Origin: an uncultured Draconibacterium sp. | GTDB taxonomy: Bacteria > Bacteroidota > Bacteroidia > Bacteroidales > Prolixibacteraceae | Length of the DNA: 64,000 bases | Assembly: GCF_913063105.1 (NCBI RefSeq) | Contig: NZ_CAJXYQ010000003.1 | Location: 1 to 64,000 of the forward strand | Reading direction: 5' to 3' | In this document: positions 27,301 to 33,547 of the stretch, piece by piece | Layout: every line of letters starts with the position of its first letter | Numbering within the stretch: position 1 is the first letter of the stretch | Notes under the pieces: generated by a model | The model's input: the letters and a program-made list of their open reading frames with translations, nothing else | What the model was told of the DNA's origin: nothing | Database searches by the model: none | Position numbers and translations under genes: made by a program

Positions 27301-27345
27301 ACCCGCAACCGTGTGGCTAAAGTTGTGGCAAAACGTAAAAAATAA
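24343..27345 (+). CDS. secDF: Protein translocase subunit SecDF (fused SecD and SecF)
   Basis: An inner-membrane protein of 1000 residues that uses the proton-motive force to pull secreted chains from SecYEG. The SecD half has an N-terminal helix (6-24), the conserved LGLDLKGGMNV at 79-89, a large periplasmic domain, and five helices at about 510-670 with GMSVDANVLIYERVQEE. The SecF half repeats this: a helix near 700, GIDFKGGRSYIVSF, then five helices with YSINDTVVVFDRIRE. Fusion of the two is usual in Bacteroidota. An acidic, Thr/Ala-rich insert at about 262-289 is low complexity. The stop is followed by a terminator at 27399-27436 and the repeat cassette. Confidence 0.96.
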   Translation: MQNKGAILTFAILLTAVCLYQLSFTWKSNQIKEDAIEYAQGDSEKEFQYIDSMKSEVVYNFLGLKKFTYKDVQELEMNLGLDLKGGMNVTLQVEVKDIIRAMSNYSDDETFNAALNRASELQKNSQADFVTLFGDAFEEIDPNARLASVFNTLELRDKVNFNTTNKEVLDIIRTETDGAIDNAFNIIRTRIDRFGVAQPNIQQLQTRGRILVELPGVKDQNRVRNLLQGTANLEFWETYENQEVYQYMLQANQKIKEMEDLATEETVDATSEEATEATAETEEADEENSLLSELEASAEGDSTAALDNLDAFKSQYPLFAILNPSTDQTGQLYPGPIVGMSHAKDTAKVNAYLNNIQVKNLFPRDLKFRWTAKSVDEAGTYYRLIALKVTTRDGQAPLDGGVITDARQDFDQFGSSPEVAMQMNAEGAKVWQRMTKENVGKSIAIVLDNYVRSFPTVNGEIPGGRSSITGLESIEEAQDLANVLKSGKMPAPARIIQEDVVGPSLGQKAINSGLISFIIAFAMVLVYMLFFYSKNAGLAANIALIANMFFIFGILASLGAVLTLPGIAGIVLTIGMSVDANVLIYERVQEEMRSGKGVKLAITDGYKNAYSAIIDGQVTTLLTGVVLYLFGSGPIKGFATTLIIGILTSLFSAIFLTRLIFEWQLRKGGRILFTSSATENWLRNTKIKFLEKRRTFYIISAAFILLSVGSFFVRGLNYGIDFKGGRSYIVSFEKDVEVGEVREALASVFDAAPEVKTSGDNIKITTNYKIDDDSENIDNEVEALLMKGLQDADLIDKTVTLEQFTQEYQQSSQKVGPTISDDIRKDAAIAIVFSLIIIFLYILVRFRDWQYGLGAVAALAHDSLIVLGIFSLLYGVLPFSLEIDQAFIAAILTVLGYSINDTVVVFDRIREYLGLHPKRDREENVDAALNSTLRRTFSTSLSTFVVLLAIFLFGGATIRGFTFALLVGVLVGTYSSLFIATPIAHDTRNRVAKVVAKRKK

Positions 27346-27348
27346 ATT

Positions 27349-27384
27349 GAAGACCAAAGTCGGAAGTCAACAGACGGAAGATCG
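27349..27384 (+). repeat. Purine-rich GAAGTCGGAAGT-type repeat, left copy
   Basis: A run built of GAAGACC, AAGTCGGAAGTC and GACGGAAGA units starts 3 bases after the secDF stop. An inverted relative lies at 27769-27791, beyond the 21-bp array. Such purine-rich runs recur in Bacteroidota intergenic DNA as I remember them; I cannot verify that here. Confidence 0.5.
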
Positions 27385-27398
27385 AATTATATCAGAAG

Positions 27399-27436
27399 GA
27401 TGTCATTGCTTAAATGCGGTGACATCTTTTTTTTTT
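27399..27436 (+). terminator. Terminator of secDF
   Basis: GATGTCATTGC and GCGGTGACATC form an 11-bp stem with two G-T pairs and a 6-base loop, followed by ten T. Confidence 0.9.
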
Positions 27437-27501
27437 GAGAAATGAACTGTGTAATTCTGACAAAAAGTAAATATTTGTGGGCAAACAAGTCTTTCGCTGC
27501 T

Positions 27502-27541
27502 ACAAATTTCTCGTCCGCCGATCAGCGGACGAGAAATTTGT
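27502..27541. repeat. Perfect 17-bp inverted repeat at the head of the 21-bp array
   Basis: ACAAATTTCTCGTCCGC (27502-27518) and GCGGACGAGAAATTTGT (27525-27541) are perfect complements around a 6-base loop. The right arm carries the first GCGGA core of the array that follows; the left arm carries the same core inverted. No T-run follows, so this is not a standard terminator. Confidence 0.92.
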
Positions 27542-27712
27542 AAGTGCGGACGTGTTTTTTCGGCTGCGGACGCCTAAAAAGCACCTGCGGAGAGCTAAAC
27601 CTTGGCTGCGGACGCCTAATTTGTGTCAGCGGATAGCCAAATAGTGCTTGCGGACGCCCTTTTTTGGCCTGCGGAAAGCCGCTGATAGGCTGCGGAGGGT
27701 AAAAGGATGAAA
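27525..27712. repeat. Degenerate 21-bp tandem array with GCGGA core (nine units)
   Basis: GCGGA occurs at 27525, 27546, 27566, 27587, 27608, 27629, 27650, 27671 and 27692: nine times at 21-base spacing with a single 20-base step. The best units read TGCGGACGCCTAA or a close variant, with the remaining bases variable. An open frame on the minus strand (27522-27761) turns the array into 7-residue repeats of the form RRPQPxx; because 21 is a multiple of 3 this follows automatically and does not prove coding. It lies in a 360-base gap between the secDF terminator and the tatA promoter. Confidence 0.88.
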
Positions 27713-27768
27713 CCGGGTCTGTATTAAGTCGAATAGTTATCCATAAGTGCGTGCAAAACAATCTACCT

Positions 27769-27791
27769 ACTTCGGTCTTCCGACTTCCAAC
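27769..27791 (-). repeat. Purine-rich repeat, inverted right copy
   Basis: Read on the minus strand this is GGAAGTCGGAAGACCGAAG-like, related to the left copy at 27349-27384. Together they bracket the terminator and the 21-bp array in inverted orientation. Confidence 0.5.
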
Positions 27792-27797
27792 TTTTTA

Positions 27798-27805
27798 TAT
27801 ATTTG
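27798..27805 (+). promoter_or_regulatory. -7 promoter box of tatA
   Basis: TATATTTG fits TAnnTTTG and is 21 bases before the tatA ATG. No good TTTG is seen 19 bases upstream, where the purine-rich repeat ends. Confidence 0.5.
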
Positions 27806-27825
27806 TGATCTAAATCAATTTGACG

Positions 27826-28092
27826 ATGCAGTATTTATTATTTATAAGTGGCGGAGAGATTGTGTTGGTGATGCTGTTGGCATTGTTGTTTTTTGGATCG
27901 AAAGCCATACCCGATATTGCCAAAACGCTGGGTAAAGGCATGCGGGAGTTTAAAAAGGCTACCAACGAGATAAAACGCGAACTCGATAACCACACTTCTG
28001 ATATTAAAAAAGATATTAACGATGTTTCTTCTACCGTAACAAAAGAAACAAGTGAGATTAAAAAAGGAATTACCGATAATTTGAAGGAATAA
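27826..28092 (+). CDS. tatA: Sec-independent protein translocase TatA/E-type subunit
   Basis: Forms the pore-like oligomer of the twin-arginine translocase, which moves folded proteins across the inner membrane. The product is 88 residues from the ATG at 27826. The N-terminal helix (9-23) is followed by the FGSKAIPD hinge (23-30) and an amphipathic helix (31-50, KTLGKGMREFKKATNEIK), the TatA pattern; the Phe-Gly pair before the hinge is the conserved signature. The C-terminal tail is charged and probably unstructured. The partner tatC lies about 12 kb away in this window, and an aldo/keto reductase at 55314 has a twin-arginine signal. Confidence 0.9.
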   Translation: MQYLLFISGGEIVLVMLLALLFFGSKAIPDIAKTLGKGMREFKKATNEIKRELDNHTSDIKKDINDVSSTVTKETSEIKKGITDNLKE

Positions 28093-28117
28093 TTTCGTCA
28101 AAAAAAAATCAGTATTA

Positions 28118-29167
28118 ATGATACTACTTTCCATATTGGCATTGTTGGCTTGTTTTATTTTGCTGGCAAGGGTTGTCGATTTGTTTTTTATCTCATCGCT
28201 CGATAAAATCTCAAAAGATTTACGTTTATCAAACGATGCCGCTGGTGCAACTTTAATGGCCGTGGGCTCGAGCGCACCCGAGTTATTTGTGGCTTTGTTT
28301 GCGGTAATTAAACCAGGCGACCATCAGGTTATTGGCATTGGAAGTATTGTGGGTAGTGCTATTTTTAATTTGTTGGTTATTGTTGGTGCTTCGGCCATGG
28401 TGCGTAAAGCCACGTTGACTAAAATACCCGTTATTCGCGATCTTATTTTCTACTCATTATCGGTGGGCTTACTTGTGCTATTTATATGGGACGGACAACT
28501 GGTAATGTACGAAACCGCCATACTTTTATGTGTTTATGTACTTTATGTAATAGCCGTTGTATACTGGCGCAAGTGGTTTAAGTACGAAGATATTCAGGGC
28601 GATGGAGAAGAGGAGCAGGAATGCAACCCCAAGGGATTTTTAGGACTTTTTGATCGGGTGTTGTGTTTTGTTTTTCCGAAACCAAAACATTACTACCTGG
28701 TATTTTTTATTTCGATAGTAATTATTGCAGCACTTAGCTGGGGCCTGGTTGAACTGGCAGTTATTATTTCGCACGAATTGCATATTCCGGAAGCCATAAT
28801 TGCTTTAACCGTGCTCGCCATCGGAACTTCAATACCCGATTTATTTTCGTCGCTTATTGTTGCCCGGCAAGGCCGTGGCGATATGGCGGTAAGTAATGCC
28901 GTAGGATCAAATATTTTTGATATTCTGGTTGGTTTAGGATTGCCTTTCCTTTTGGTTATGGTATTTTCCGGAGGCAGTATTGCAGCTGGTGGCGATTTAA
29001 TGAGCTCCACATTAATTTTATCCGGGTCGGTAATTTTATTGATTGCGCTCTTACTCATTCAGCGTTGGAAAGTTGGAAAGCTGACAGGCGTGGTGCTACT
29101 GCTTTTTTACCTTTTTTATGTGTTAAACGAGGTACTAAAACTTTCCGGTTTGGGTTTGGTATTTTAA
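28118..29167 (+). CDS. Calcium/sodium antiporter of the CaCA family (YrbG-like)
   Basis: An inner-membrane exchanger of 349 residues with about ten helices in two inverted halves. The ion-binding alpha repeats are clear: GSSAPELFVAL (50-60) with GSAIFNLLVIVG (79-90) in the first half, and GTSIPDLFSSLIVA (236-249) with GSNIFDILVGLG (263-274) in the second. A charged loop at about 152-190 (EDIQGDGEEEQE) separates the halves. The acidic residues Glu54 and Asp241 are those that bind the cation in this family. It starts 25 bases after tatA and 12 bases before lolD, so the genes are probably on one transcript. Confidence 0.9.
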   Translation: MILLSILALLACFILLARVVDLFFISSLDKISKDLRLSNDAAGATLMAVGSSAPELFVALFAVIKPGDHQVIGIGSIVGSAIFNLLVIVGASAMVRKATLTKIPVIRDLIFYSLSVGLLVLFIWDGQLVMYETAILLCVYVLYVIAVVYWRKWFKYEDIQGDGEEEQECNPKGFLGLFDRVLCFVFPKPKHYYLVFFISIVIIAALSWGLVELAVIISHELHIPEAIIALTVLAIGTSIPDLFSSLIVARQGRGDMAVSNAVGSNIFDILVGLGLPFLLVMVFSGGSIAAGGDLMSSTLILSGSVILLIALLLIQRWKVGKLTGVVLLLFYLFYVLNEVLKLSGLGLVF

Positions 29168-29179
29168 ACTACTATTGTA

Positions 29180-29830
29180 TTGATAAAAGCTGAAAACATA
29201 AAAAAATCGTTTGGTAACCTCGAGGTTTTAAAGGGAATAGACCTTGATATTCCGAAAGGAAAGCTCTACTCGATTGTTGGGGCCAGTGGTGCAGGAAAGA
29301 CTACTTTGCTGCAAATTTTGGGTACTTTAAGTAAACCCGATAGTGGCGAACTGTATTTTAACGATTCCAATATTTCAAAACTAAACGAGCGGCAACTGGC
29401 AGCTTTTCGTAATCGCGAAATTGGTTTTGTGTTTCAGTTTCATCACCTGTTGCCCGAGTTCACTGCCCTCGAGAATGTTTGTATTCCGGCGTTTATTGCA
29501 AAAATGCCTAAAGCAAAGGCCGAGGCTCGTGCCAAAGAGTTAATCGATTATTTAGGATTAGCTGATCGGATGACACATAAACCATCGGAGTTATCGGGTG
29601 GCGAAAAGCAACGTGTGGCAATGGCCCGGGCGCTGGTAAACAGTCCGTCGGTGGTAATGGCTGATGAACCATCGGGAAATCTTGATTCGGCAAACCGCGA
29701 CGAATTGCACGACCTGCTGTTTAAGTTGCGCGACGACCTGGGGCAAACCTTTATTATTGTTACCCACGATGACCATTTTGCTGAAAAATCAGACCGGATC
29801 ATTCACATTAAAGATGGTGTTATAGAATAG
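29180..29830 (+). CDS. lolD: LolD-type ABC transporter ATP-binding protein
   Basis: ATPase of the lipoprotein-release transporter family, which detaches lipoproteins from the inner membrane for passage to the outer membrane. The 216-residue product has Walker [10 protein letters not shown] at 34-42, the LolD-type Q-loop segment [16 protein letters not shown] at 85-100, the signature LSGGEKQR at 138-145, and Walker B VVMADEP at 158-164. The frame starts at a TTG (29180); no in-frame ATG lies before the Walker A, so TTG is the likely start. The permease partner (LolC/E type) is not in this window. Confidence 0.88.
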   Translation: MIKAENIKKSFGNLEVLKGIDLDIPKGKLYSIVGASGAGKTTLLQILGTLSKPDSGELYFNDSNISKLNERQLAAFRNREIGFVFQFHHLLPEFTALENVCIPAFIAKMPKAKAEARAKELIDYLGLADRMTHKPSELSGGEKQRVAMARALVNSPSVVMADEPSGNLDSANRDELHDLLFKLRDDLGQTFIIVTHDDHFAEKSDRIIHIKDGVIE

Positions 29831-29835
29831 GTGAA

Positions 29836-30612
29836 ATGACGCTGGGGCTAATAAATCACGAATTAAAAGACTTCCTCAACGAAAAAGTTGAAAAATACAA
29901 TCAGCCTGAGTTTATTGAACCCGATCCGATTCAGGTTCCCAAAGCATTTTCTGAAAAAGAAAATATTGAAATCTCCGGTTTTCTTACCGCAACCATTGCC
30001 TGGGGTAACCGCGCTGCCATAATAAAAAATGCGCTGCAGCTAATGCATCTCCTCGATAATCAACCGTACGATTTTGTGTTAAATGCTTCGGAAAAGGAAA
30101 TCAAACACCTGCAAAAGTTTGTTCACCGCACTTTTAATGGCAACGATTGTATTTATTTTATTCGCTCGCTACGAAATATTTATAAAAATCACGGTGGACT
30201 ACAAACCGTTTTTGAAAATGGATATAAAAACGGACACGCTGTAAAATCAGCTTTGGCACATTTCTATTCTGTGTTTTTCGAAACGGAAGGTGAACGCACG
30301 CGCAAGCATATTTCGAATGTGGGGAAAGGCGCTTCAGGAAAACGATTGAATATGTACCTGAGGTGGTTGTGCCGTAATGATAAATCGGGGGTTGATTTTG
30401 GTCTGTGGAATGGAATACCGCAATCGGCACTGATGTTGCCTTTGGATGTACACACCGGAAACGTTGGACGAAAACTGGGCTTGTTAAATCGTAAATCAAA
30501 CGATTGGAAAGCTGTGGAAGAAATTACTGCAGCTTTATGCGAATTTGACCCCAACGACCCCATTAAATACGATTTTGCACTGTTTGGCCTGGGGGTATTT
30601 GAGAAGTTTTAA
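29836..30612 (+). CDS. TIGR02757-family protein
   Basis: A cytoplasmic protein of 258 residues, matching by its length and by the conserved C-terminal part (LPLDVHTGNVGRKLGLLNRK near 198-217, then FDPNDPIKYDFALFGLGV near 238-255) the TIGR02757 family found in Bacteroidota and some other bacteria. The LDVHTGNVGRKLG piece recalls the helix-hairpin-helix region of DNA glycosylases, so a nucleic-acid role is possible but unproved. It starts 5 bases after the lolD stop, which indicates co-transcription with it. Confidence 0.85.
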   Translation: MTLGLINHELKDFLNEKVEKYNQPEFIEPDPIQVPKAFSEKENIEISGFLTATIAWGNRAAIIKNALQLMHLLDNQPYDFVLNASEKEIKHLQKFVHRTFNGNDCIYFIRSLRNIYKNHGGLQTVFENGYKNGHAVKSALAHFYSVFFETEGERTRKHISNVGKGASGKRLNMYLRWLCRNDKSGVDFGLWNGIPQSALMLPLDVHTGNVGRKLGLLNRKSNDWKAVEEITAALCEFDPNDPIKYDFALFGLGVFEKF

Positions 30613-30630
30613 TCTATTTTCAGTACAATT

Positions 30631-31341
30631 ATGGGCAATAATTATTTTCGGTTTAAACAGTTTACCATTCATCAGGAAAAAGCAGCCATGAAAGTGGGTA
30701 TTGATGGTGTGCTGTTGGGGAGCTGGGCAAAGGTAAACAATTGCCGCCTGGTGTTGGATGTTGGCACAGGTACCGGATTAATTGCTTTGATGCTGGCACA
30801 ACAAAGCAGTGCCCGGATTATGGCTATTGATGTGGAGGGAAATGCAGTAATTCAGGCACAGCAAAATGTTCAGGCATCGCCTTGGGCAGAGCAAATAAAG
30901 GTTCGTAAAATTTCTTTTCAGGAATTAATAAACGACGATGAGCTTAAGTTCGACCTGCTTGTTTCAAACCCACCGTTTTTTCAGCACTCGTTAAAGGCCG
31001 GAACAAAGGAACGAACACTGGCCCGACATACCGATAGTTTACCATATTCCGTTTTAATTGAGGGAGCCTCGCGTTTGCTTTCCGAAAACGGCAGATGTGC
31101 TTTTATTTTCCCAAAACAAGCTGAAAAAGCGATCGAACACCTGGCCGAAAAGAACAACCTTTTTTTGCAGCGCAAAACATGGGTTCAACCAAAACCTAAC
31201 AAGGCAGTAAACCGTGTGTTATTCGAATTCGGCAGGAATAAAGCCAATGTTATAAGCGAAACACTGGTGATATACGAAAACGACGGGACATGGACCACAG
31301 CGTTCAAAGCGCTTACCAGCCGGTATTACCTCAAGGCCTAA
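30631..31341 (+). CDS. trmN6: tRNA1(Val) (adenine(37)-N6)-methyltransferase
   Basis: A SAM-dependent N6-adenine methyltransferase of 236 residues in the YfiC/TrmN6 group. The N-terminal FRFKQFTIHQEKAAMKVGID is the family mark; SAM is held by DVGTGTGLIAL (43-53) with the acidic residue in AIDVEG, and the catalytic NPPF is at 113-116. TrmN6 in E. coli methylates A37 of tRNA1Val; that substrate is assumed here from the family. It is 18 bases after TIGR02757, and its stop codon overlaps that of the convergent flavodoxin gene. Confidence 0.9.
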   Translation: MGNNYFRFKQFTIHQEKAAMKVGIDGVLLGSWAKVNNCRLVLDVGTGTGLIALMLAQQSSARIMAIDVEGNAVIQAQQNVQASPWAEQIKVRKISFQELINDDELKFDLLVSNPPFFQHSLKAGTKERTLARHTDSLPYSVLIEGASRLLSENGRCAFIFPKQAEKAIEHLAEKNNLFLQRKTWVQPKPNKAVNRVLFEFGRNKANVISETLVIYENDGTWTTAFKALTSRYYLKA

Positions 31342-31841
31342 ACCAGAAACAGAAACGGATTAAAAATTTTATTCATTTGTTTCGAGAAGTTCTTGATGGC
31401 TTCATGGTTGATGCTCGACACGCTATCTTCAACTTTTGCCACCTTTTTTACAATTAGTTTCTGAAAGAAATTCATCTTATTAAAATCGAATTCTCCACCA
31501 AAGTAAGCCTTTGCTTTTGCATGTTGAAGCAGTACATTGGGAAAGGCATCATGCAACTGGATTTCGGCTTTTTCACCTTCTTCCATGCAACAAATAAATA
31601 AGCCTAATTCTTTATTCTGCAAAGGTTTCAGCTGGTGCCTGCAAAATTCTTTTACCCTTTTTTGAATTTGCCCGGCATGTATCGAGCCTCCGATTATTAC
31701 GCGATCGAAGTTCGTTACATCAGGGTTTGCTTCGTTTTTAAGGTTTACCAGTACGATTTCCCCACCAAGAAATTGTTTTAGTTTGTTGGCTGTTTTTTCG
31801 GCACATCCGTGGGTGGTGCAGTAGGCGATTAGTGTTTTCAT
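31338..31841 (-). CDS. Flavodoxin-domain protein (HemG-like)
   Basis: A cytoplasmic FMN protein of 167 residues. The phosphate-binding loop is CTTHGCAEKTAN at 8-19, followed by the usual hydrophobic strand and IIGGSIHAGQIQKRV near 49-63, which matches the flavodoxin-domain group that includes menaquinone-dependent protoporphyrinogen oxidase HemG. A role in haem synthesis is possible but no haem gene is near. The stop codon on the minus strand (31338-31340) shares bases with the trmN6 stop on the plus strand. A TAGTTTTG box and a tandem 13-base repeat lie about 70 bases upstream. Confidence 0.78.
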   Translation of the reverse strand: MKTLIAYCTTHGCAEKTANKLKQFLGGEIVLVNLKNEANPDVTNFDRVIIGGSIHAGQIQKRVKEFCRHQLKPLQNKELGLFICCMEEGEKAEIQLHDAFPNVLLQHAKAKAYFGGEFDFNKMNFFQKLIVKKVAKVEDSVSSINHEAIKNFSKQMNKIFNPFLFLV

Positions 31842-31881
31842 TTTAAGTTAATTGTTTTCCAGACTTGATTTTTTATCAACT

Positions 31882-31908
31882 TTCGAAATATGTATTCGAA
31901 AATATCTA
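31882..31908. repeat. Short tandem direct repeat upstream of the flavodoxin gene
   Basis: TTCGAAATATGTA (31882-31894) is followed directly by TTCGAAAATATCTA (31895-31908). The pair lies at the expected transcription start given by the TAGTTTTG box at 31911-31918 (minus), a position where a regulator could bind. Confidence 0.5.
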
Positions 31909-31910
31909 TG

Positions 31911-31918
31911 CAAAACTA
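31911..31918 (-). promoter_or_regulatory. -7 promoter box of the flavodoxin gene
   Basis: Minus-strand TAGTTTTG fits TAnnTTTG; about 70 bases before the start codon. No clear -33 box. Confidence 0.4.
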
Positions 31919-32015
31919 GGGCAACTTACTGAACATTCGTGTTAAAAATCGGTTAATTCTCTGAAACAATCGGTGAAATAAAATACCAAAAGATCTTTAA
32001 ATTAAGAATTGCACT

Positions 32016-32023
32016 TATTTTTG
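32016..32023 (+). promoter_or_regulatory. -7 promoter box of the ferredoxin-reductase-like gene
   Basis: TATTTTTG fits TAnnTTTG and is 22 bases before the start codon, giving a leader of about 16 bases. A TTTA at 31996-31999 may serve as a weak -33 element at 16-base spacing. Confidence 0.48.
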
Positions 32024-32045
32024 TGCCGAAAAGAAAACGATACAC

Positions 32046-32726
32046 ATGACAATTGATATGAAACCAGAAGTACAACTTGATACCAATTATTATAAAGTTG
32101 TTGAGATCAGAAGTTTAACAGAGCACACATTTGTGCTCTCGTTACCTAAAAGCAGGTTTAAGTTTGTAGCCGGGCAACATGTTTCTTTATCCATAACCGG
32201 CGATTACCAGAGCCGCGAATATTCTATTTATAGTGCAGAAGAAGGCAACAATCTGGAAGTATTGGTTAAAGAAGTGGAGGGTGGTTATTTCTCGCCCAAG
32301 TTAAAGCACCTTAAGGTGGGCGATATGGTTGAGGTACATGGACCGTTCGGAAAATTTGGACTTGATGAGAAGAAAAAAGACAGCCACAAACATGTTTTTA
32401 TTGCCAGTGGAACAGGTATTGCTCCGTTTCATAGCATGGTAAAAAGCTATCCGGGATTGGATTACCACCTTATTCACGGCGTTCGTTACGAAGAAGAGGC
32501 CTATGAAAAGGATTCGTATGACGAAAAAAGTTATACCCTTTGTACCTCGCGCGACAAGAAGGGTGATTTTAACGGACGTGTAACCGATTATTTAAAAAAG
32601 GCAAAGTTTGATAAAAATACTTGCTTTTATTTGTGTGGAAACAGTGATATGATTTTCGATTCGATGGAGATTTTAAATGATAAAGGATTTGGCAGGGAAG
32701 ATATTACTGTAGAAGTGTATTTTTAA
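32046..32726 (+). CDS. Ferredoxin-NADP reductase-like flavoprotein
   Basis: A flavoprotein of 226 residues with the FNR fold and no ferredoxin domain. The FAD motif REYSIYSA is at 57-64, the nucleotide phosphate-binding GTGIAPF at 122-128, and CGN, followed by Ser-Asp-Met, at 197-199. The last residue is Phe (VEVYF), the aromatic cap typical of FNR enzymes. The electron acceptor (ferredoxin, flavodoxin or other) cannot be told; the flavodoxin-like gene directly upstream on the other strand is a possible partner, but only by position. It ends before a bidirectional terminator shared with upp. Confidence 0.87.
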   Translation: MTIDMKPEVQLDTNYYKVVEIRSLTEHTFVLSLPKSRFKFVAGQHVSLSITGDYQSREYSIYSAEEGNNLEVLVKEVEGGYFSPKLKHLKVGDMVEVHGPFGKFGLDEKKKDSHKHVFIASGTGIAPFHSMVKSYPGLDYHLIHGVRYEEEAYEKDSYDEKSYTLCTSRDKKGDFNGRVTDYLKKAKFDKNTCFYLCGNSDMIFDSMEILNDKGFGREDITVEVYF

Positions 32727-32744
32727 TTGCTCCTTTAAGAACAT

Positions 32745-32788
32745 AAAAAAATGCCATCCTGGTTTTTTCTCCGGGATGGCATTTTTTT
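32745..32788. terminator. Bidirectional terminator between the ferredoxin-reductase-like gene and upp
   Basis: AAAAAAATGCCATCC and GGATGGCATTTTTTT form a 15-bp perfect stem with T-runs on both strands. Confidence 0.93.
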
Positions 32789-32791
32789 TGC

Positions 32792-33454
32792 CTATTTCGA
32801 ATCAATTTTTTCGCCAAAAGCTAAATCCCCAGCATCGCCTAATCCGGGTACAATGTACGATTTGGGTGTCATCTCAGGGTCAACAGCCCCCAGCCAAAGC
32901 GTAACATTTTCGTCTTTTATGGCATTTTTCACATATTCTACACCTTCTTCGCTGGCAATAATAGCAACCAGGTGAATGTGTGCAGGTTTTCCTTTGCTAA
33001 ACAAGGCTTCATAACCAATTTCCATCGATTTGCCAGATGCCAGCATCGGATCTGAAAGAATTACCACTTTGTTGTTTAGCGATGGCGATGCCATATATTC
33101 AAATTCAATTTCAAAACCACCACCTTCAGTATATTTTCTAAAGGCCGAAATAAAACAGTTTTCAGCTCGATCGAAAATACGGAGTAAGCCATTATGCATG
33201 GCCAAACCAGCGCGCAAAATAGTGGCTAAAACCGGTTGTTTACTAAGTTTCGGAACTTCTGCAACACCCAGCGGAGTGGTTACATTGTTTACTTCAAACG
33301 GCATTTCCTTACTAATTTCATAGGCAAATATTTCGCCTATTCGGTTTAGGTTGTCCCTAAAACGCAAAGGGTCGGTTTGAATTTTTGTATCGCGAATTTC
33401 TGCCAGGTATTGGTCTAAAATAGAGTGGGTATTTCCTAAAACTCGAACTTCCAT
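32792..33454 (-). CDS. upp: Uracil phosphoribosyltransferase
   Basis: Converts uracil and PRPP to UMP in pyrimidine salvage. The 220-residue product carries the PRPP-binding loop LSDPMLASGKSM at 133-144 and the C-terminal uracil-binding motif GLGDAGDLAFG at about 205-215. Length and motifs fit UPRT of the Bacteroidota type. It is a single gene on the minus strand with a shared terminator. Confidence 0.93.
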   Translation of the reverse strand: MEVRVLGNTHSILDQYLAEIRDTKIQTDPLRFRDNLNRIGEIFAYEISKEMPFEVNNVTTPLGVAEVPKLSKQPVLATILRAGLAMHNGLLRIFDRAENCFISAFRKYTEGGGFEIEFEYMASPSLNNKVVILSDPMLASGKSMEIGYEALFSKGKPAHIHLVAIIASEEGVEYVKNAIKDENVTLWLGAVDPEMTPKSYIVPGLGDAGDLAFGEKIDSK

Positions 33455-33547
33455 AAAATTTCTAAATTGTTAGATAAATATGTCAGGCCAGGAATAAAAT
33501 TATTTTTTATTTTGGCTTGTCAAAAGTATGAAAATAAACCATGAACT

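Noticed and set aside
27525..27712. CRISPR array
   Set aside because: The period is only 21 bases, the units are degenerate, there are no unique spacers, and no cas gene is near.
27522..27761. Minus-strand 79-residue frame with RRPQPxx seven-residue repeats
   Set aside because: The repeats follow from the 21-bp DNA period; there is no start context, no domain, and the single 20-base step shifts the repeat out of phase at the end.
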